Assembly (NCBI RefSeq): GCF_001701025.1
Contig: NZ_CP016793.1
Span: forward strand, 8,246,001-8,310,000
From: Lentzea guizhouensis
GTDB taxonomy: Bacteria > Actinomycetota > Actinomycetes > Mycobacteriales > Pseudonocardiaceae
Direction of reading: 5' to 3'
Length of the DNA stretch: 64,000 nucleotides
Shown here: piece by piece, positions 36,208 through 43,968 of the stretch
Layout: each line of letters starts with the position of its first letter
Position numbering within the stretch: position 1 is the stretch's first letter
The notes under the pieces: generated by a model
Told to the model about the DNA's origin: nothing
What the model saw: the letters and a program-made list of their open reading frames with translations, nothing else
Database searches by the model: none
Translations under genes and position numbers: made by a program

Positions 36208-37175
36208 CCACGCTCGCAGGTGGGGTGCGCGGGGTGCCGTCGCGGTTCCTGCCCGTCCTCGCGACCGTCGTGCTGTTCGTCCTCTCCTTCGGAGTCGGCG
36301 CGGTGCGCTACGACGGCTTCGCGTCCGGCCAGGTGATCGCGAACCTCTTCATCGACAACGCGTTCCTGATCGTGCTCGCGGCCGGGATGACGTTCGTGAT
36401 CCTCAGCGGCGGCATCGACCTGTCCGTCGGGTCGGTGGTCGCGCTGTCCACGATGGTCACCGCGGCCGGGCTGCGCGCGGGCTGGCCGGTGCCGCTGGTC
36501 GTGCTGGCGGTGCTGGTGATCGGGTCGACGCTGGGCCTGCTGATGGGGCTGGTGATCCACAAGTTCGACATCCAGCCGTTCATCGTGACGCTGGCGGGCA
36601 TGTTCCTGGCCCGTGGCCTCTGCTTCCTGATCAGCGTGGAGTCGGTGTCCATCAAGGACCGCACGTTCCGCGACGTCGCCACCGCCGCGATCACGCTGCC
36701 CGGCAAGGTGACCATCACCTACAACGTCGTGATCGCGCTGGTGGTCGTGTTCGCCGCGCTGTACGTGCTGCACCGCACCCGGTTCGGCCGCACGGTGTAC
36801 GCGGTGGGCGGCAACGAGTCGTCGGCGCTGCTGATGGGTCTGCCGACCGCGCGGGTGAAGGTCGGCGTGTACGTGATCAGCGGGTTCTGCTCGGCGCTGG
36901 CCGGTCTGCTGTTCAGCCTCTACATGCTGTCCGGCTACGGCCTGCACGCCGTCGGCATGGAGCTCGAGGCGATCGCGGCCGTGGTGATCGGCGGGACGTT
37001 GCTCGCCGGTGGCGTCGGCTACGTGCTGGGCGGGCTGGTCGGGGTGCTGGTGCTCGGCACGATCCAGACGCTGATCTCGTTCCAGGGCACGCTCAGCTCG
37101 TGGTGGACGAAGATCGTGATCGGGGCGCTGCTGCTGGTGTTCATCGCCGTGCAGCGGACTATGGTGCGGCGGTGA
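36204..37175 (+). CDS. YjfF-like ABC importer permease
   Basis: This second CUT2 permease (323 residues) has the paired motif MTFVILSGGIDLSVGSVVAL and VYAVGGNESSALLMGLP. Two different permeases with one tandem ATPase reproduce the YtfQRT-YjfF arrangement. The stop overlaps the GTG start of the expansin gene (GTGA, 37172-37175). Confidence 0.95.
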   Translation: MTTLAGGVRGVPSRFLPVLATVVLFVLSFGVGAVRYDGFASGQVIANLFIDNAFLIVLAAGMTFVILSGGIDLSVGSVVALSTMVTAAGLRAGWPVPLVVLAVLVIGSTLGLLMGLVIHKFDIQPFIVTLAGMFLARGLCFLISVESVSIKDRTFRDVATAAITLPGKVTITYNVVIALVVVFAALYVLHRTRFGRTVYAVGGNESSALLMGLPTARVKVGVYVISGFCSALAGLLFSLYMLSGYGLHAVGMELEAIAAVVIGGTLLAGGVGYVLGGLVGVLVLGTIQTLISFQGTLSSWWTKIVIGALLLVFIAVQRTMVRR

Positions 37176-38014
37176 GACGTGCCGCACCGCATGCGTTGGC
37201 CGTGGTCGCGTTGCTGGTGGCGGTGCTCGGTGTGGTCGTGTCGCGCGACCGGCCGGGCATCGCCGGCACCGCGGTGGCCGGAACGAGCGCACCGACCGTG
37301 ACCACGGCGACCGCGCCCGCGACGACCACCGGCAGCGCGACCACCACCCCACCGGCGACCACCCCGCCGACCACCACGAAGGCGAGTCCGGTGGGCGCCC
37401 CACTCGCGGGCAGGATCCAGCCGGGCGTGGTCCGCACCGGCGTGGCCACGTTCTACGACTCCGACGGCGGCGGTGCCTGCTCGTACGACCCCGGCCCCGA
37501 CCCGCTGACCGTCGCGATGAACGCCGCCGACTACGGCAATGCGGCGGCTTGTGGCGCGTACGTGCAGGTCAACGCCGCGGGCAAGAGCATCACCGTCAAG
37601 GTGACCAACCTCTGCCCCGCACCGTGCAAGCCAGGCCAGCTCGATCTCGGCGCCGAGGCGTTCGCCCAGCTCGCGCCACCTGTGCAGGGCGAGATCCCGG
37701 TCACCTGGACGCTGGTGAGCCCGCCGACGCGGAAGAGCATCGCGATCCGCTACAAGACCGGGTCGAGCCAGTGGTGGTGCGGCATCCAGGTCCTCGACCA
37801 CCGCAACCCCGTCGCCAGGCTCGAAGTGCAGGTCAACGGCCAGTGGCGGCAGCTGCCGCGGGCCGAGTACAACTACTTCCTCGCCGAGAACGGCGCCGGC
37901 TGCGGCGGGTCGATCGCGGTGACCGACATCTACGGCGAGCGGCTGGTCGTCCCCGCGCTGCCGGTGCGCGCCGACATCGTCCAGAGCACGACACTGCAGT
38001 TCAGCGCCCACTGA
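37172..38014 (+). CDS. expansin-like protein (EXLX1 type, DPBB plus CBM63)
   Basis: This non-hydrolytic plant-wall-loosening protein has 280 residues: an N-terminal membrane or signal segment (about 7-24), a Thr/Pro-rich linker (about 35-75), a double-psi beta-barrel (about 85-180) with GVATFYDSDGGGACSY, TNLCPAPCKPGQLDLG (Asp158, equivalent to the essential Asp of EXLX1) and AFAQLAPP, then a CBM63-like domain (about 185-275) with the cellulose-binding Trp201-Trp202 and Tyr235. GTG at 37172 overlaps the permease stop. It is unusual for a secreted expansin to be the translationally coupled last gene of a sugar importer operon. The coupling implies co-induction with arabinose uptake. Confidence 0.92.
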   Translation: MRRAAPHALAVVALLVAVLGVVVSRDRPGIAGTAVAGTSAPTVTTATAPATTTGSATTTPPATTPPTTTKASPVGAPLAGRIQPGVVRTGVATFYDSDGGGACSYDPGPDPLTVAMNAADYGNAAACGAYVQVNAAGKSITVKVTNLCPAPCKPGQLDLGAEAFAQLAPPVQGEIPVTWTLVSPPTRKSIAIRYKTGSSQWWCGIQVLDHRNPVARLEVQVNGQWRQLPRAEYNYFLAENGAGCGGSIAVTDIYGERLVVPALPVRADIVQSTTLQFSAH

Positions 38015-38059
38015 CCGGGCGAGGGGAATGCGCGCGGCACCCGAGATGTTGATCGTTGC

Positions 38060-38491
38060 ATGGCAGACGACACCGTTGCGCTCAGCCCCGACGACTGGGT
38101 GCAGAACCAGACGAAGCAGATCCTGGAGACCGGCACCACCGAGGGCGTGCTGATCTTCGACAGGCCCATCGTGCTCCTGACCGTGCGTGGTGCCAAGAGC
38201 GGCCAGCTGCGCTACACGCCCGTCATGCGCGTGGAGCACGACGGCAGCTACGCGGTGGTGGCGTCGAAGGGCGGCGCGCCCGAGCACCCGGCGTGGTACC
38301 ACAACATCCGGGCATACCCCGAGATCAAGCTGCAGGACGGGACCGTGACGAAGGACTTCGTCGCCCGCGAGGTCGACGGCGACGAACGCGCCCAGTGGTG
38401 GGAGCGGGCCGTCGCGGCCTACCCGCCCTACGCCGAGTACCAGACCAAGACCGACCGCCAGATCCCGGTGTTCGTGCTCGAAGCGAAGTGA
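38060..38491 (+). CDS. Ddn-like F420-dependent nitroreductase-family protein (DUF385)
   Basis: A 143-residue split-beta-barrel protein of the deazaflavin-dependent family, which includes mycobacterial Ddn. Family features are [18 protein letters not shown], the [13 protein letters not shown] loop that binds the F420 tail, and ending PVFVLE. It probably uses F420H2 to reduce quinones or other small molecules, and it has no visible link to sugar use. It ends in a strong hairpin terminator. Confidence 0.93.
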   Translation: MADDTVALSPDDWVQNQTKQILETGTTEGVLIFDRPIVLLTVRGAKSGQLRYTPVMRVEHDGSYAVVASKGGAPEHPAWYHNIRAYPEIKLQDGTVTKDFVAREVDGDERAQWWERAVAAYPPYAEYQTKTDRQIPVFVLEAK

Positions 38492-38496
38492 CGAGC

Positions 38497-38524
38497 GGGC
38501 GGTCCCGGTGTCGCGGGACCGCCC
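38497..38524. terminator. bidirectional terminator
   Basis: A perfect 10-bp stem (38497-38506 with 38515-38524, 8-nt loop) lies between two convergent genes. Confidence 0.8.
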
Positions 38525-38531
38525 ACTCCCG

Positions 38532-39953
38532 TCACCAGGTGATGCCCAGCCCGGCCAGGTGGTCGCCGAGCTTCGTGGCGATCAACCGGTGGTCGCGCGC
38601 GGAGAAGTGCCAGTCGCAGCCGAGCCGGTCGATGGCCGGGTCGGCGAAGTTCCAGTGGTGGACCCGGCCGTCGCCCTGGGCGGTCCGCTCCTGCACGACC
38701 TGGCGGGCGGCGTCGGCGAACACCCCGGACGCCTCCGGAACGCCCACGACGATCTCCGTGCCGGGGCCGTAGCGGGTCCGCAGCTTGTCCAGGAACCCGA
38801 GGTAGGCGCTCTTGTAGGCGGCGACCAGGCTTTCCTGTGTCGGCCACTGCTCACCGGGGTTGAGCGAGGTGGAGAAGTCGTTGGTGCCCAGGCCCACGAC
38901 GACGACCTTCGGCTGCCAGCTCGCCGGCTTGACCCACACGTCGCCCTCGACGTTCAGCAGCGCCCGGTCGTAGTAGGTGCGGTAGCTGGTGCCCGGCTGG
39001 CCGCCCGCGTAGTTGCGCACCATGCCGCGGCCGGAGAACGCGTTGATCTGGTAGTCCGCGTTCAGCGCGCGGGCGGTGAGCGCGCCGAAGCTGATGTCGG
39101 AGTTGGTGTTGCGGTCGACGCCGCCGTTCGCGGAGCAGTCCCTGGTGGTCGACAAGTTGCCGTAGCCCGCGGTCAGCGAGTCGCCGATGAACTCGATCTG
39201 CCTGCTGCGCGGTGCGGGCCGGTCGAGCACCGCCCCGCCGGTCGCGGCGACGAAGCCGCCGAACTGCCCTGCGGCGTAGGGGCTTTCCGTGCGTTTGACG
39301 AGCCGCACCCGGTGCTCGGTGTTGCCGAGCCCGCCCACCTGGTGCGTGACCCGGCCCGGTTTCACCAGCGTGGCCACCGTCGTGCCGTCGACCTGCACGT
39401 CGTAGTCGTTGACCGCGTCGTCGAGGACGACGCCCACGCCGGTGCCGCGGAACCGGCCCTCGAAGTACACGCCGGGCCAGGTGTACTGGCCGGTGGCCGT
39501 GACGCGGCCCGCGGTGTGCGCCTGCGCCAGCGGGTCCGGTGCGGGCGCGTTGCCCGTGCACGCCGTGCCGTTGAGCGCGAAGCCGGTGGGGACGGGGGTC
39601 GTCGGGCCGGTGGCGACGAAGCCGACCCCCGCTTTGGCACCCGTGCCGAGCCTGGCGTTGTAGCCGGCGTTGGTGACGGTCACCTGCGCGCCGGACTGCC
39701 GCACCGTTCCGTTCCACAGCTGCGTGACCGTCTGGCCGTTGCCGAACGACCACGTCAGCTGCCAGCCGTCGACGGCGTCACCGAGGTTCGTGACGTCCAC
39801 GGAGGCGATGAACCCGCCCTGCCACTCGTTGGTCACCTGGTAGGCGACCCGGCACCCCGCGGCGGCGCCCGCTGCCGGAGCGCCGGTGGTGAGAACGGTC
39901 GCCGTCATCACGGCGGTGAGGACGGCGGCCGCCGTCGGCTTCAACCGGTGCAC
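38532..39953 (-). CDS. secreted CE2-type acetyl esterase with CBM2
   Basis: The 473 residues comprise a signal peptide (about 1-32), a CBM2 (about 33-135), and a CE2 unit made of a jelly-roll (about 145-250) and an SGNH hydrolase. The catalytic Ser is in IEFIGDSLTAGYG, the conserved Asn/Gly block in VVGLGTNDFST and the His in DWHFSARDHRLIA. CE2 enzymes remove acetyl groups from xylan or other acetylated wall glycans. GTG at 39953 follows GAGGAG. A CebR-like site lies 40 bp upstream, which would group this gene with the cellulase operon rather than its neighbours. Confidence 0.9.
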   Translation of the reverse strand: MHRLKPTAAAVLTAVMTATVLTTGAPAAGAAAGCRVAYQVTNEWQGGFIASVDVTNLGDAVDGWQLTWSFGNGQTVTQLWNGTVRQSGAQVTVTNAGYNARLGTGAKAGVGFVATGPTTPVPTGFALNGTACTGNAPAPDPLAQAHTAGRVTATGQYTWPGVYFEGRFRGTGVGVVLDDAVNDYDVQVDGTTVATLVKPGRVTHQVGGLGNTEHRVRLVKRTESPYAAGQFGGFVAATGGAVLDRPAPRSRQIEFIGDSLTAGYGNLSTTRDCSANGGVDRNTNSDISFGALTARALNADYQINAFSGRGMVRNYAGGQPGTSYRTYYDRALLNVEGDVWVKPASWQPKVVVVGLGTNDFSTSLNPGEQWPTQESLVAAYKSAYLGFLDKLRTRYGPGTEIVVGVPEASGVFADAARQVVQERTAQGDGRVHHWNFADPAIDRLGCDWHFSARDHRLIATKLGDHLAGLGITW

Positions 39954-39992
39954 TGGTTCTCCTCGTCGGCCGTCCGTCCACCGCGGACTGGT

Positions 39993-40006
39993 TGGGAACG
40001 CTCCCG
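39993..40006. promoter_or_regulatory. CebR-like operator of the CE2 gene
   Basis: TGGGAACGCTCCCG matches the CebR box TGGGAGCGCTCCCA at 12 of 14 positions and lies 40 bp before the start. Confidence 0.6.
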
Positions 40007-40050
40007 GAACCTCGACCGTAGCGTCGAACGAGGTCGAAGACGAGCCTCGT

Positions 40051-40087
40051 GATCTTCGACCGGCTCCGTCGAACACGGTCGAAGATC
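40051..40087 (-). terminator. terminator of the PHP hydrolase gene
   Basis: A perfect 12-bp stem (40051-40062 with 40076-40087, 13-nt loop) lies 51 bp beyond the stop. The flanks are rich in GTCGAA words. Confidence 0.65.
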
Positions 40088-40137
40088 GCGGCGGCCCACC
40101 AGGATTCGCTCAGCTCACCGTGAGCGGCGGTGAGCTG

Positions 40138-41736
40138 TCACCGCTGCACGCCGACGAAGACCGGGTTCGAGTAGAACCACAGGTCCTCCCACGGGTCCGA
40201 CTGCCTGGGAACGTCGATCGCCGGGCCCACCGGGTCCACCGCCGCCCCGTGGTAACCGGGCGCACCGCGCTTGCCGTCGGTGCCCCTGACCCGGACATAG
40301 CACGGCCCGTCGACGGTCATCCGGTGGACCAGCTCGACCGTGCCCGACCGTTGGCGGACGTCCCACGACCGCACGACCCTCGTCTGCGGCGCGTGGAACA
40401 CCGACGGGTCGGCGGCGGGGCCGGTGACCGCTCCCACGACCAGGTCGACCCGCGTGAGCTCCGGCACGAAGCCCGCGAAGTTCGGGCGGTCGGCCAGGTC
40501 GACCCGGACCACCACCTCCACCACATCACCGCGGCGGGCCCGCAGCGTGCCGCCCATGACGGCGCCCGAGTGCGCACCCCGCTGCCGCACCCGCAGGTCC
40601 AGCCCGGCCACCAGGTCGCCCAGGCAGGCCCACATCCGGCCCGCCCGCATCGCCCGCATGACCTCGCGGTACCCGCGGTGGGTGACGCCGACCCAGGTCT
40701 TGTTGTAGGCGCCGGGCGGGAAGGAGCTGTACTCGGTGACCGGCCGGCCGGCGTTCACCGGGTCGGGGAAGCGGCCGGTGTTGGTGAACGTGTGCCCCTG
40801 GTCGTCGTAGGGGACGTTGTCGTAGCTCTGCTGGTCGAGCCGGTCGACCGGGTTCTTCATCCAGTCGCCGCAACCCTGGTGGCCGTCCGAGGTGGTGGTG
40901 ATCCACCACGGCTTGCCCTCGGCGAGCAGGCTGTCCCAGAGACCGCCGACGGTGGCGGTGGTCCAGTCGAACCCGCCCCACGTCCGGTAGCTCTCGGCCG
41001 GGTAGCCGGGGAACGAGAACCTGCTCGGGGCCGAGTCGTACAGCCCGCGGCCGCGGGCCATCCCCGGTGCGGGCAGGCCAGCCGCCTGGTGACCTGGCGC
41101 GCCCTCCATGCCGATCACCACACCCGGTGCGGCGTCGCGCCACGCACGGGTCTCCTGCGGCGAGTTGATGCCCAGCCGGGACGGGTGGTTGGGCAGCACC
41201 AGCGCGTCGTCGACGCGCCTGGAGGCCACGGCGTCCGCCAGGAACTTCAACGCCTGCACCGCGATCGCCTCGTTGGCGGGCGTGCCGTCACGCGTGCCGT
41301 TCACCCGCGCGTCGAACCGGGTGACGAACTCCTGCAACAGGCTCGCCTCGTTGCGGCCGGGCGCCAGCATCAGCGTGGTGTGCTCGCCGGCCGGGATGTT
41401 CCACTCCAGGCCGGTGTAGAGCAGCACGTCGGAGTTCCGGCGTGCTGCGGTGATGTCCGCCAGCAACGGCGGGATGCTGTAGGTGGCGAACGGGACGTTG
41501 CCGTGGTCGGTGATCGTCAGCCAGCTCAGCCCGTGCCGTGCCGCGCGCTCCACCTGCGTGGCCACCGGGTACATGGCGTCGTTGCTGTACTGGCTGTGGA
41601 CGTGGTGGTCGCCGGCCAGCCACAGGTAGCCGCCGCGCCGCTGCGCGTCCGCCACCGCCGGCGTGCTGCCGAGCGCGGCTCCGGCGACCAGTCCGGTGCC
41701 GATGAGGAACCCGCGGCGGCCGGTCTGTCCCGTCAT
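40138..41736 (-). CDS. secreted PHP-domain metallohydrolase (CehA/McbA-like)
   Basis: The 532-residue protein has a twin-arginine signal (TGRRGFLIGTG) and a PHP metal site at the mature N-terminus: GDHHVHSQYSND and WLTITDHGN, with later VLPNHPSR. PHP proteins with a Tat signal form the CehA/McbA branch, where members hydrolyse phosphoesters or similar bonds outside the cell; the substrate here is unknown. The C-terminal 150 residues form an extra beta domain (LDLRVRQRGAHSGAVMGG onward). The ATG at 41736 overlaps the stop of the phosphodiesterase gene (ATGA), so the two exported hydrolases are made together. Confidence 0.85.
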   Translation of the reverse strand: MTGQTGRRGFLIGTGLVAGAALGSTPAVADAQRRGGYLWLAGDHHVHSQYSNDAMYPVATQVERAARHGLSWLTITDHGNVPFATYSIPPLLADITAARRNSDVLLYTGLEWNIPAGEHTTLMLAPGRNEASLLQEFVTRFDARVNGTRDGTPANEAIAVQALKFLADAVASRRVDDALVLPNHPSRLGINSPQETRAWRDAAPGVVIGMEGAPGHQAAGLPAPGMARGRGLYDSAPSRFSFPGYPAESYRTWGGFDWTTATVGGLWDSLLAEGKPWWITTTSDGHQGCGDWMKNPVDRLDQQSYDNVPYDDQGHTFTNTGRFPDPVNAGRPVTEYSSFPPGAYNKTWVGVTHRGYREVMRAMRAGRMWACLGDLVAGLDLRVRQRGAHSGAVMGGTLRARRGDVVEVVVRVDLADRPNFAGFVPELTRVDLVVGAVTGPAADPSVFHAPQTRVVRSWDVRQRSGTVELVHRMTVDGPCYVRVRGTDGKRGAPGYHGAAVDPVGPAIDVPRQSDPWEDLWFYSNPVFVGVQR

Positions 41737-43049
41737 CGCGGCACCTGCGTGAAGATGACGCCGAGCGAGTCGACCTCGCTGCCCGCGCGGCCGTGGAAGC
41801 CCGCGATCTGGAAGCCGGCCGGTGCCGTGTACGTGACGGCGTCCGGCGTCTCGGTGCCGCCGGACAACGTGCGGCCGGTGCTCGTGGCGAAGCGGGCGAA
41901 GAAGATCCGGGTGCGCCCGCCGTGCTGTCCGGAGTGGAGGGTGACCGACGTGAGGTGCTCCCCCGGTTGCAGGGTCAGCTGCTGCGCCGTTCCACCGCCG
42001 CCACCGTGGCTGAACGCCGTGCCGTCCGCGAGCGTCAGCCCGACCTGGTCGACCCGTGAGCCCGCGCGCAGGGTCAGCTGGGTCACCCGTTGCGCCAGCG
42101 GGACCGCGGCCACGTCGGTGAACGGCGTGCCGTGCGGGCCGCCCCACGTGTCGCTGAGCGACAGCGCGGGGTTGAGCGTCCACCGGAAGTCCGCCGCGAT
42201 CGGGTAGTGGTCGGACAGCATCTCGTCGTCGGCGGTGCGGAAGGCGGCGTTCTCGTTGCCGTAGCGGGTGAGGTTGAGCGTGATGTGGCGGTTGCCGCGG
42301 AACAGGATCTTGTCGACGACCTCGCAGGCGTCGGTGACGTTCGCGTCGTCGCAGACCAGTGCCGGGCTGCCGGCCGCGGGCGGGACACCGCCCCGCTCCT
42401 CCTGCACCCACGCGTCGGTCAGGCCGTTGGCGGTGACCAGTTCGCGGATGTTGTCACCGGCACGGGTGTAGCGGGTGTTGGTGTCACCGGCAACCACGAC
42501 GGCGTTGCCGGCCGAGTTGGCGGTGATGAACCGGGAGAGCTCGCTGGTGTTGGCGCGGCGGGCGGCCAGGTCGGCGTCGGTCGAGCCGGCGTTGGCGTGC
42601 ACGTTGTAGAAGTCGACCAGCACACCCTCCGCCAGGCGGATGCGGGAGAAAGTGAAGCCCTTGGGCGTCAGGCAGTCGGTGCCGTTGCAGCGGTCCCACC
42701 TGTCGCGGGTGAGCTCGGAGTACGGGTGGTTCGCGAGGGTGTTGAGGCCGTCGCCGAACGGGACGCCGCCGCTGGTGGGTGTGCGGAACGGGTGGGTGTT
42801 GTTGGCGTACAACGACGCGTGGTAGTTGAAGTCCTCTTGCACGTGCACGACGTCGTACGGCCGGATGCGCTGGCCGATGACCGGCGTGTTCACCCTCGGG
42901 TTGCCGCCGGACAGGCCCTCCGGCAGGCCCGCGACGTTGTAGCTCAGCACCGAGAACGTTCCGCCGGCCGGCGCCGCCACGGCTTCGACCGGGAGCAGGG
43001 CGGCCGTGACCAAGGCGGCGACAGCAACAGTTCTGGTCAACACCTGCAC
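41733..43049 (-). CDS. secreted endonuclease/exonuclease/phosphatase-fold phosphodiesterase with jacalin-like lectin domain
   Basis: The 438 residues comprise a signal peptide (about 1-25), an EEP domain (about 30-300) and a jacalin-like beta-prism (about 310-435). EEP motifs are FSVLSYNVAGLP, VVHVQEDFN (metal Glu), VDFYNVHANAG, VVAGDTNTRYT and the final LSDHYPIAADF. This subgroup contains sphingomyelinase-like and inositol-phosphodiesterase-like enzymes. The lectin domain, with GSRVDQVGL and GSEVDSLGVIF repeats, would bind mannose- or galactose-type glycans. GTG at 43049 follows GGGAG. It is the first gene of a two-gene operon with the PHP hydrolase. A role in phosphate or phospholipid scavenging from plant tissue is inference. 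Confidence 0.85.
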   Translation of the reverse strand: MQVLTRTVAVAALVTAALLPVEAVAAPAGGTFSVLSYNVAGLPEGLSGGNPRVNTPVIGQRIRPYDVVHVQEDFNYHASLYANNTHPFRTPTSGGVPFGDGLNTLANHPYSELTRDRWDRCNGTDCLTPKGFTFSRIRLAEGVLVDFYNVHANAGSTDADLAARRANTSELSRFITANSAGNAVVVAGDTNTRYTRAGDNIRELVTANGLTDAWVQEERGGVPPAAGSPALVCDDANVTDACEVVDKILFRGNRHITLNLTRYGNENAAFRTADDEMLSDHYPIAADFRWTLNPALSLSDTWGGPHGTPFTDVAAVPLAQRVTQLTLRAGSRVDQVGLTLADGTAFSHGGGGGTAQQLTLQPGEHLTSVTLHSGQHGGRTRIFFARFATSTGRTLSGGTETPDAVTYTAPAGFQIAGFHGRAGSEVDSLGVIFTQVPR

Positions 43050-43158
43050 GGCACCACTCCCGCCTCGCGTTCGAGCACGACGCCGCGAGGCTAGAACAAC
43101 GCGAAGAAACTTCGCATACCGTGGAGGTGACAACACCGTGTACACAACGCAACGAAGA

Positions 43159-43204
43159 ACGGGAAATCGTCGAACGCGTCGAACGGCATTCGACGATTTC
43201 CCGT
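43159..43204 (-). terminator. terminator of the F420-type oxidoreductase gene
   Basis: A perfect 16-bp stem (43159-43174 with 43189-43204, 14-nt loop) lies 21 bp past the stop on the minus strand, ahead of the phosphodiesterase promoter. Confidence 0.8.
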
Positions 43205-43224
43205 CCTCAGTGGACAGAACTGTC

Positions 43225-43884
43225 CTACGCGGTGAACTCGGGCGTGCGTTCGGGGCTCGCCTCGGCCAGCGCCTTGGTCACCCCGTCGACGCCGTCGCGC
43301 AGGCCGTAGACGGGAGTGGCCGGCTGCTGACGCCACGACTCGTCGATGCCACCGGCGTCGACCGTGTCGAAGCCGAGCTCGTCGATCAGCGCCCGCACCT
43401 TCGCCTTCGCGGCCTCGTCGTCGCCGGCCACCGGGAGCGCCATGCGGTCGGGCGCACCGGCCGGGCGGGGCCGGTCCAGGATGTCGGCGGCGTAGGTGCC
43501 GTTGAAGGCCTTGACCACCGGGTGGCCGATGTGGCGTTCGGTCCAGCGGCTCTCGGTGAGGCCCTCGTCGAGGATCTCCGCGATCCGGCCGTCCCGCTGC
43601 GGGTAGTAGTTGCCGGTGTCGATCACCGCGACCCCGTCCGCCGCCTCGGCGAACAGACCGTCCGGCAGGTCCGGAATCGCGTTCAGCGGGATCGTGACGA
43701 CGACGACCTCCGCACCGCGGGCCGCCTCCTCGACCGCGACGGGCGTGGCACCGGTCTCCTCGGCGAGCGCGGTCAGCGTGTGCGGACCCCGGGAGTTCGC
43801 GACGGAGACGTCGTGGCCGAGCGCGGCGAGCCGCCTGGTGAGGTTGCCGCCGATGTTGCCGGCGCCGATGATGCCGATCTTCAT
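43225..43884 (-). CDS. NADPH:F420-oxidoreductase-like NAD(P)-binding protein
   Basis: The 219-residue Rossmann protein starts with KIGIIGAGNIGGNLTRRL and continues with VVVVTIPLNAIPDLP and HPVVKAFNGTYAADIL, the pattern of the F420-dependent NADP oxidoreductase / coenzyme F420 reductase-like family (pfam F420_oxidored). The cofactor may be NADP alone; F420 use cannot be confirmed. ATG at 43884 follows AAGGG. It is a monocistronic unit between the xyloglucan operon and the phosphodiesterase pair, with no evident tie to either. Confidence 0.9.
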   Translation of the reverse strand: MKIGIIGAGNIGGNLTRRLAALGHDVSVANSRGPHTLTALAEETGATPVAVEEAARGAEVVVVTIPLNAIPDLPDGLFAEAADGVAVIDTGNYYPQRDGRIAEILDEGLTESRWTERHIGHPVVKAFNGTYAADILDRPRPAGAPDRMALPVAGDDEAAKAKVRALIDELGFDTVDAGGIDESWRQQPATPVYGLRDGVDGVTKALAEASPERTPEFTA

Positions 43885-43968
43885 GACAGACCCTTCCAAG
43901 ATCGATGGACCTGCACGTCAACGCGGCACCATCCCGCACTATTCCGCCTCTCGCCGAACAAGACGCGT

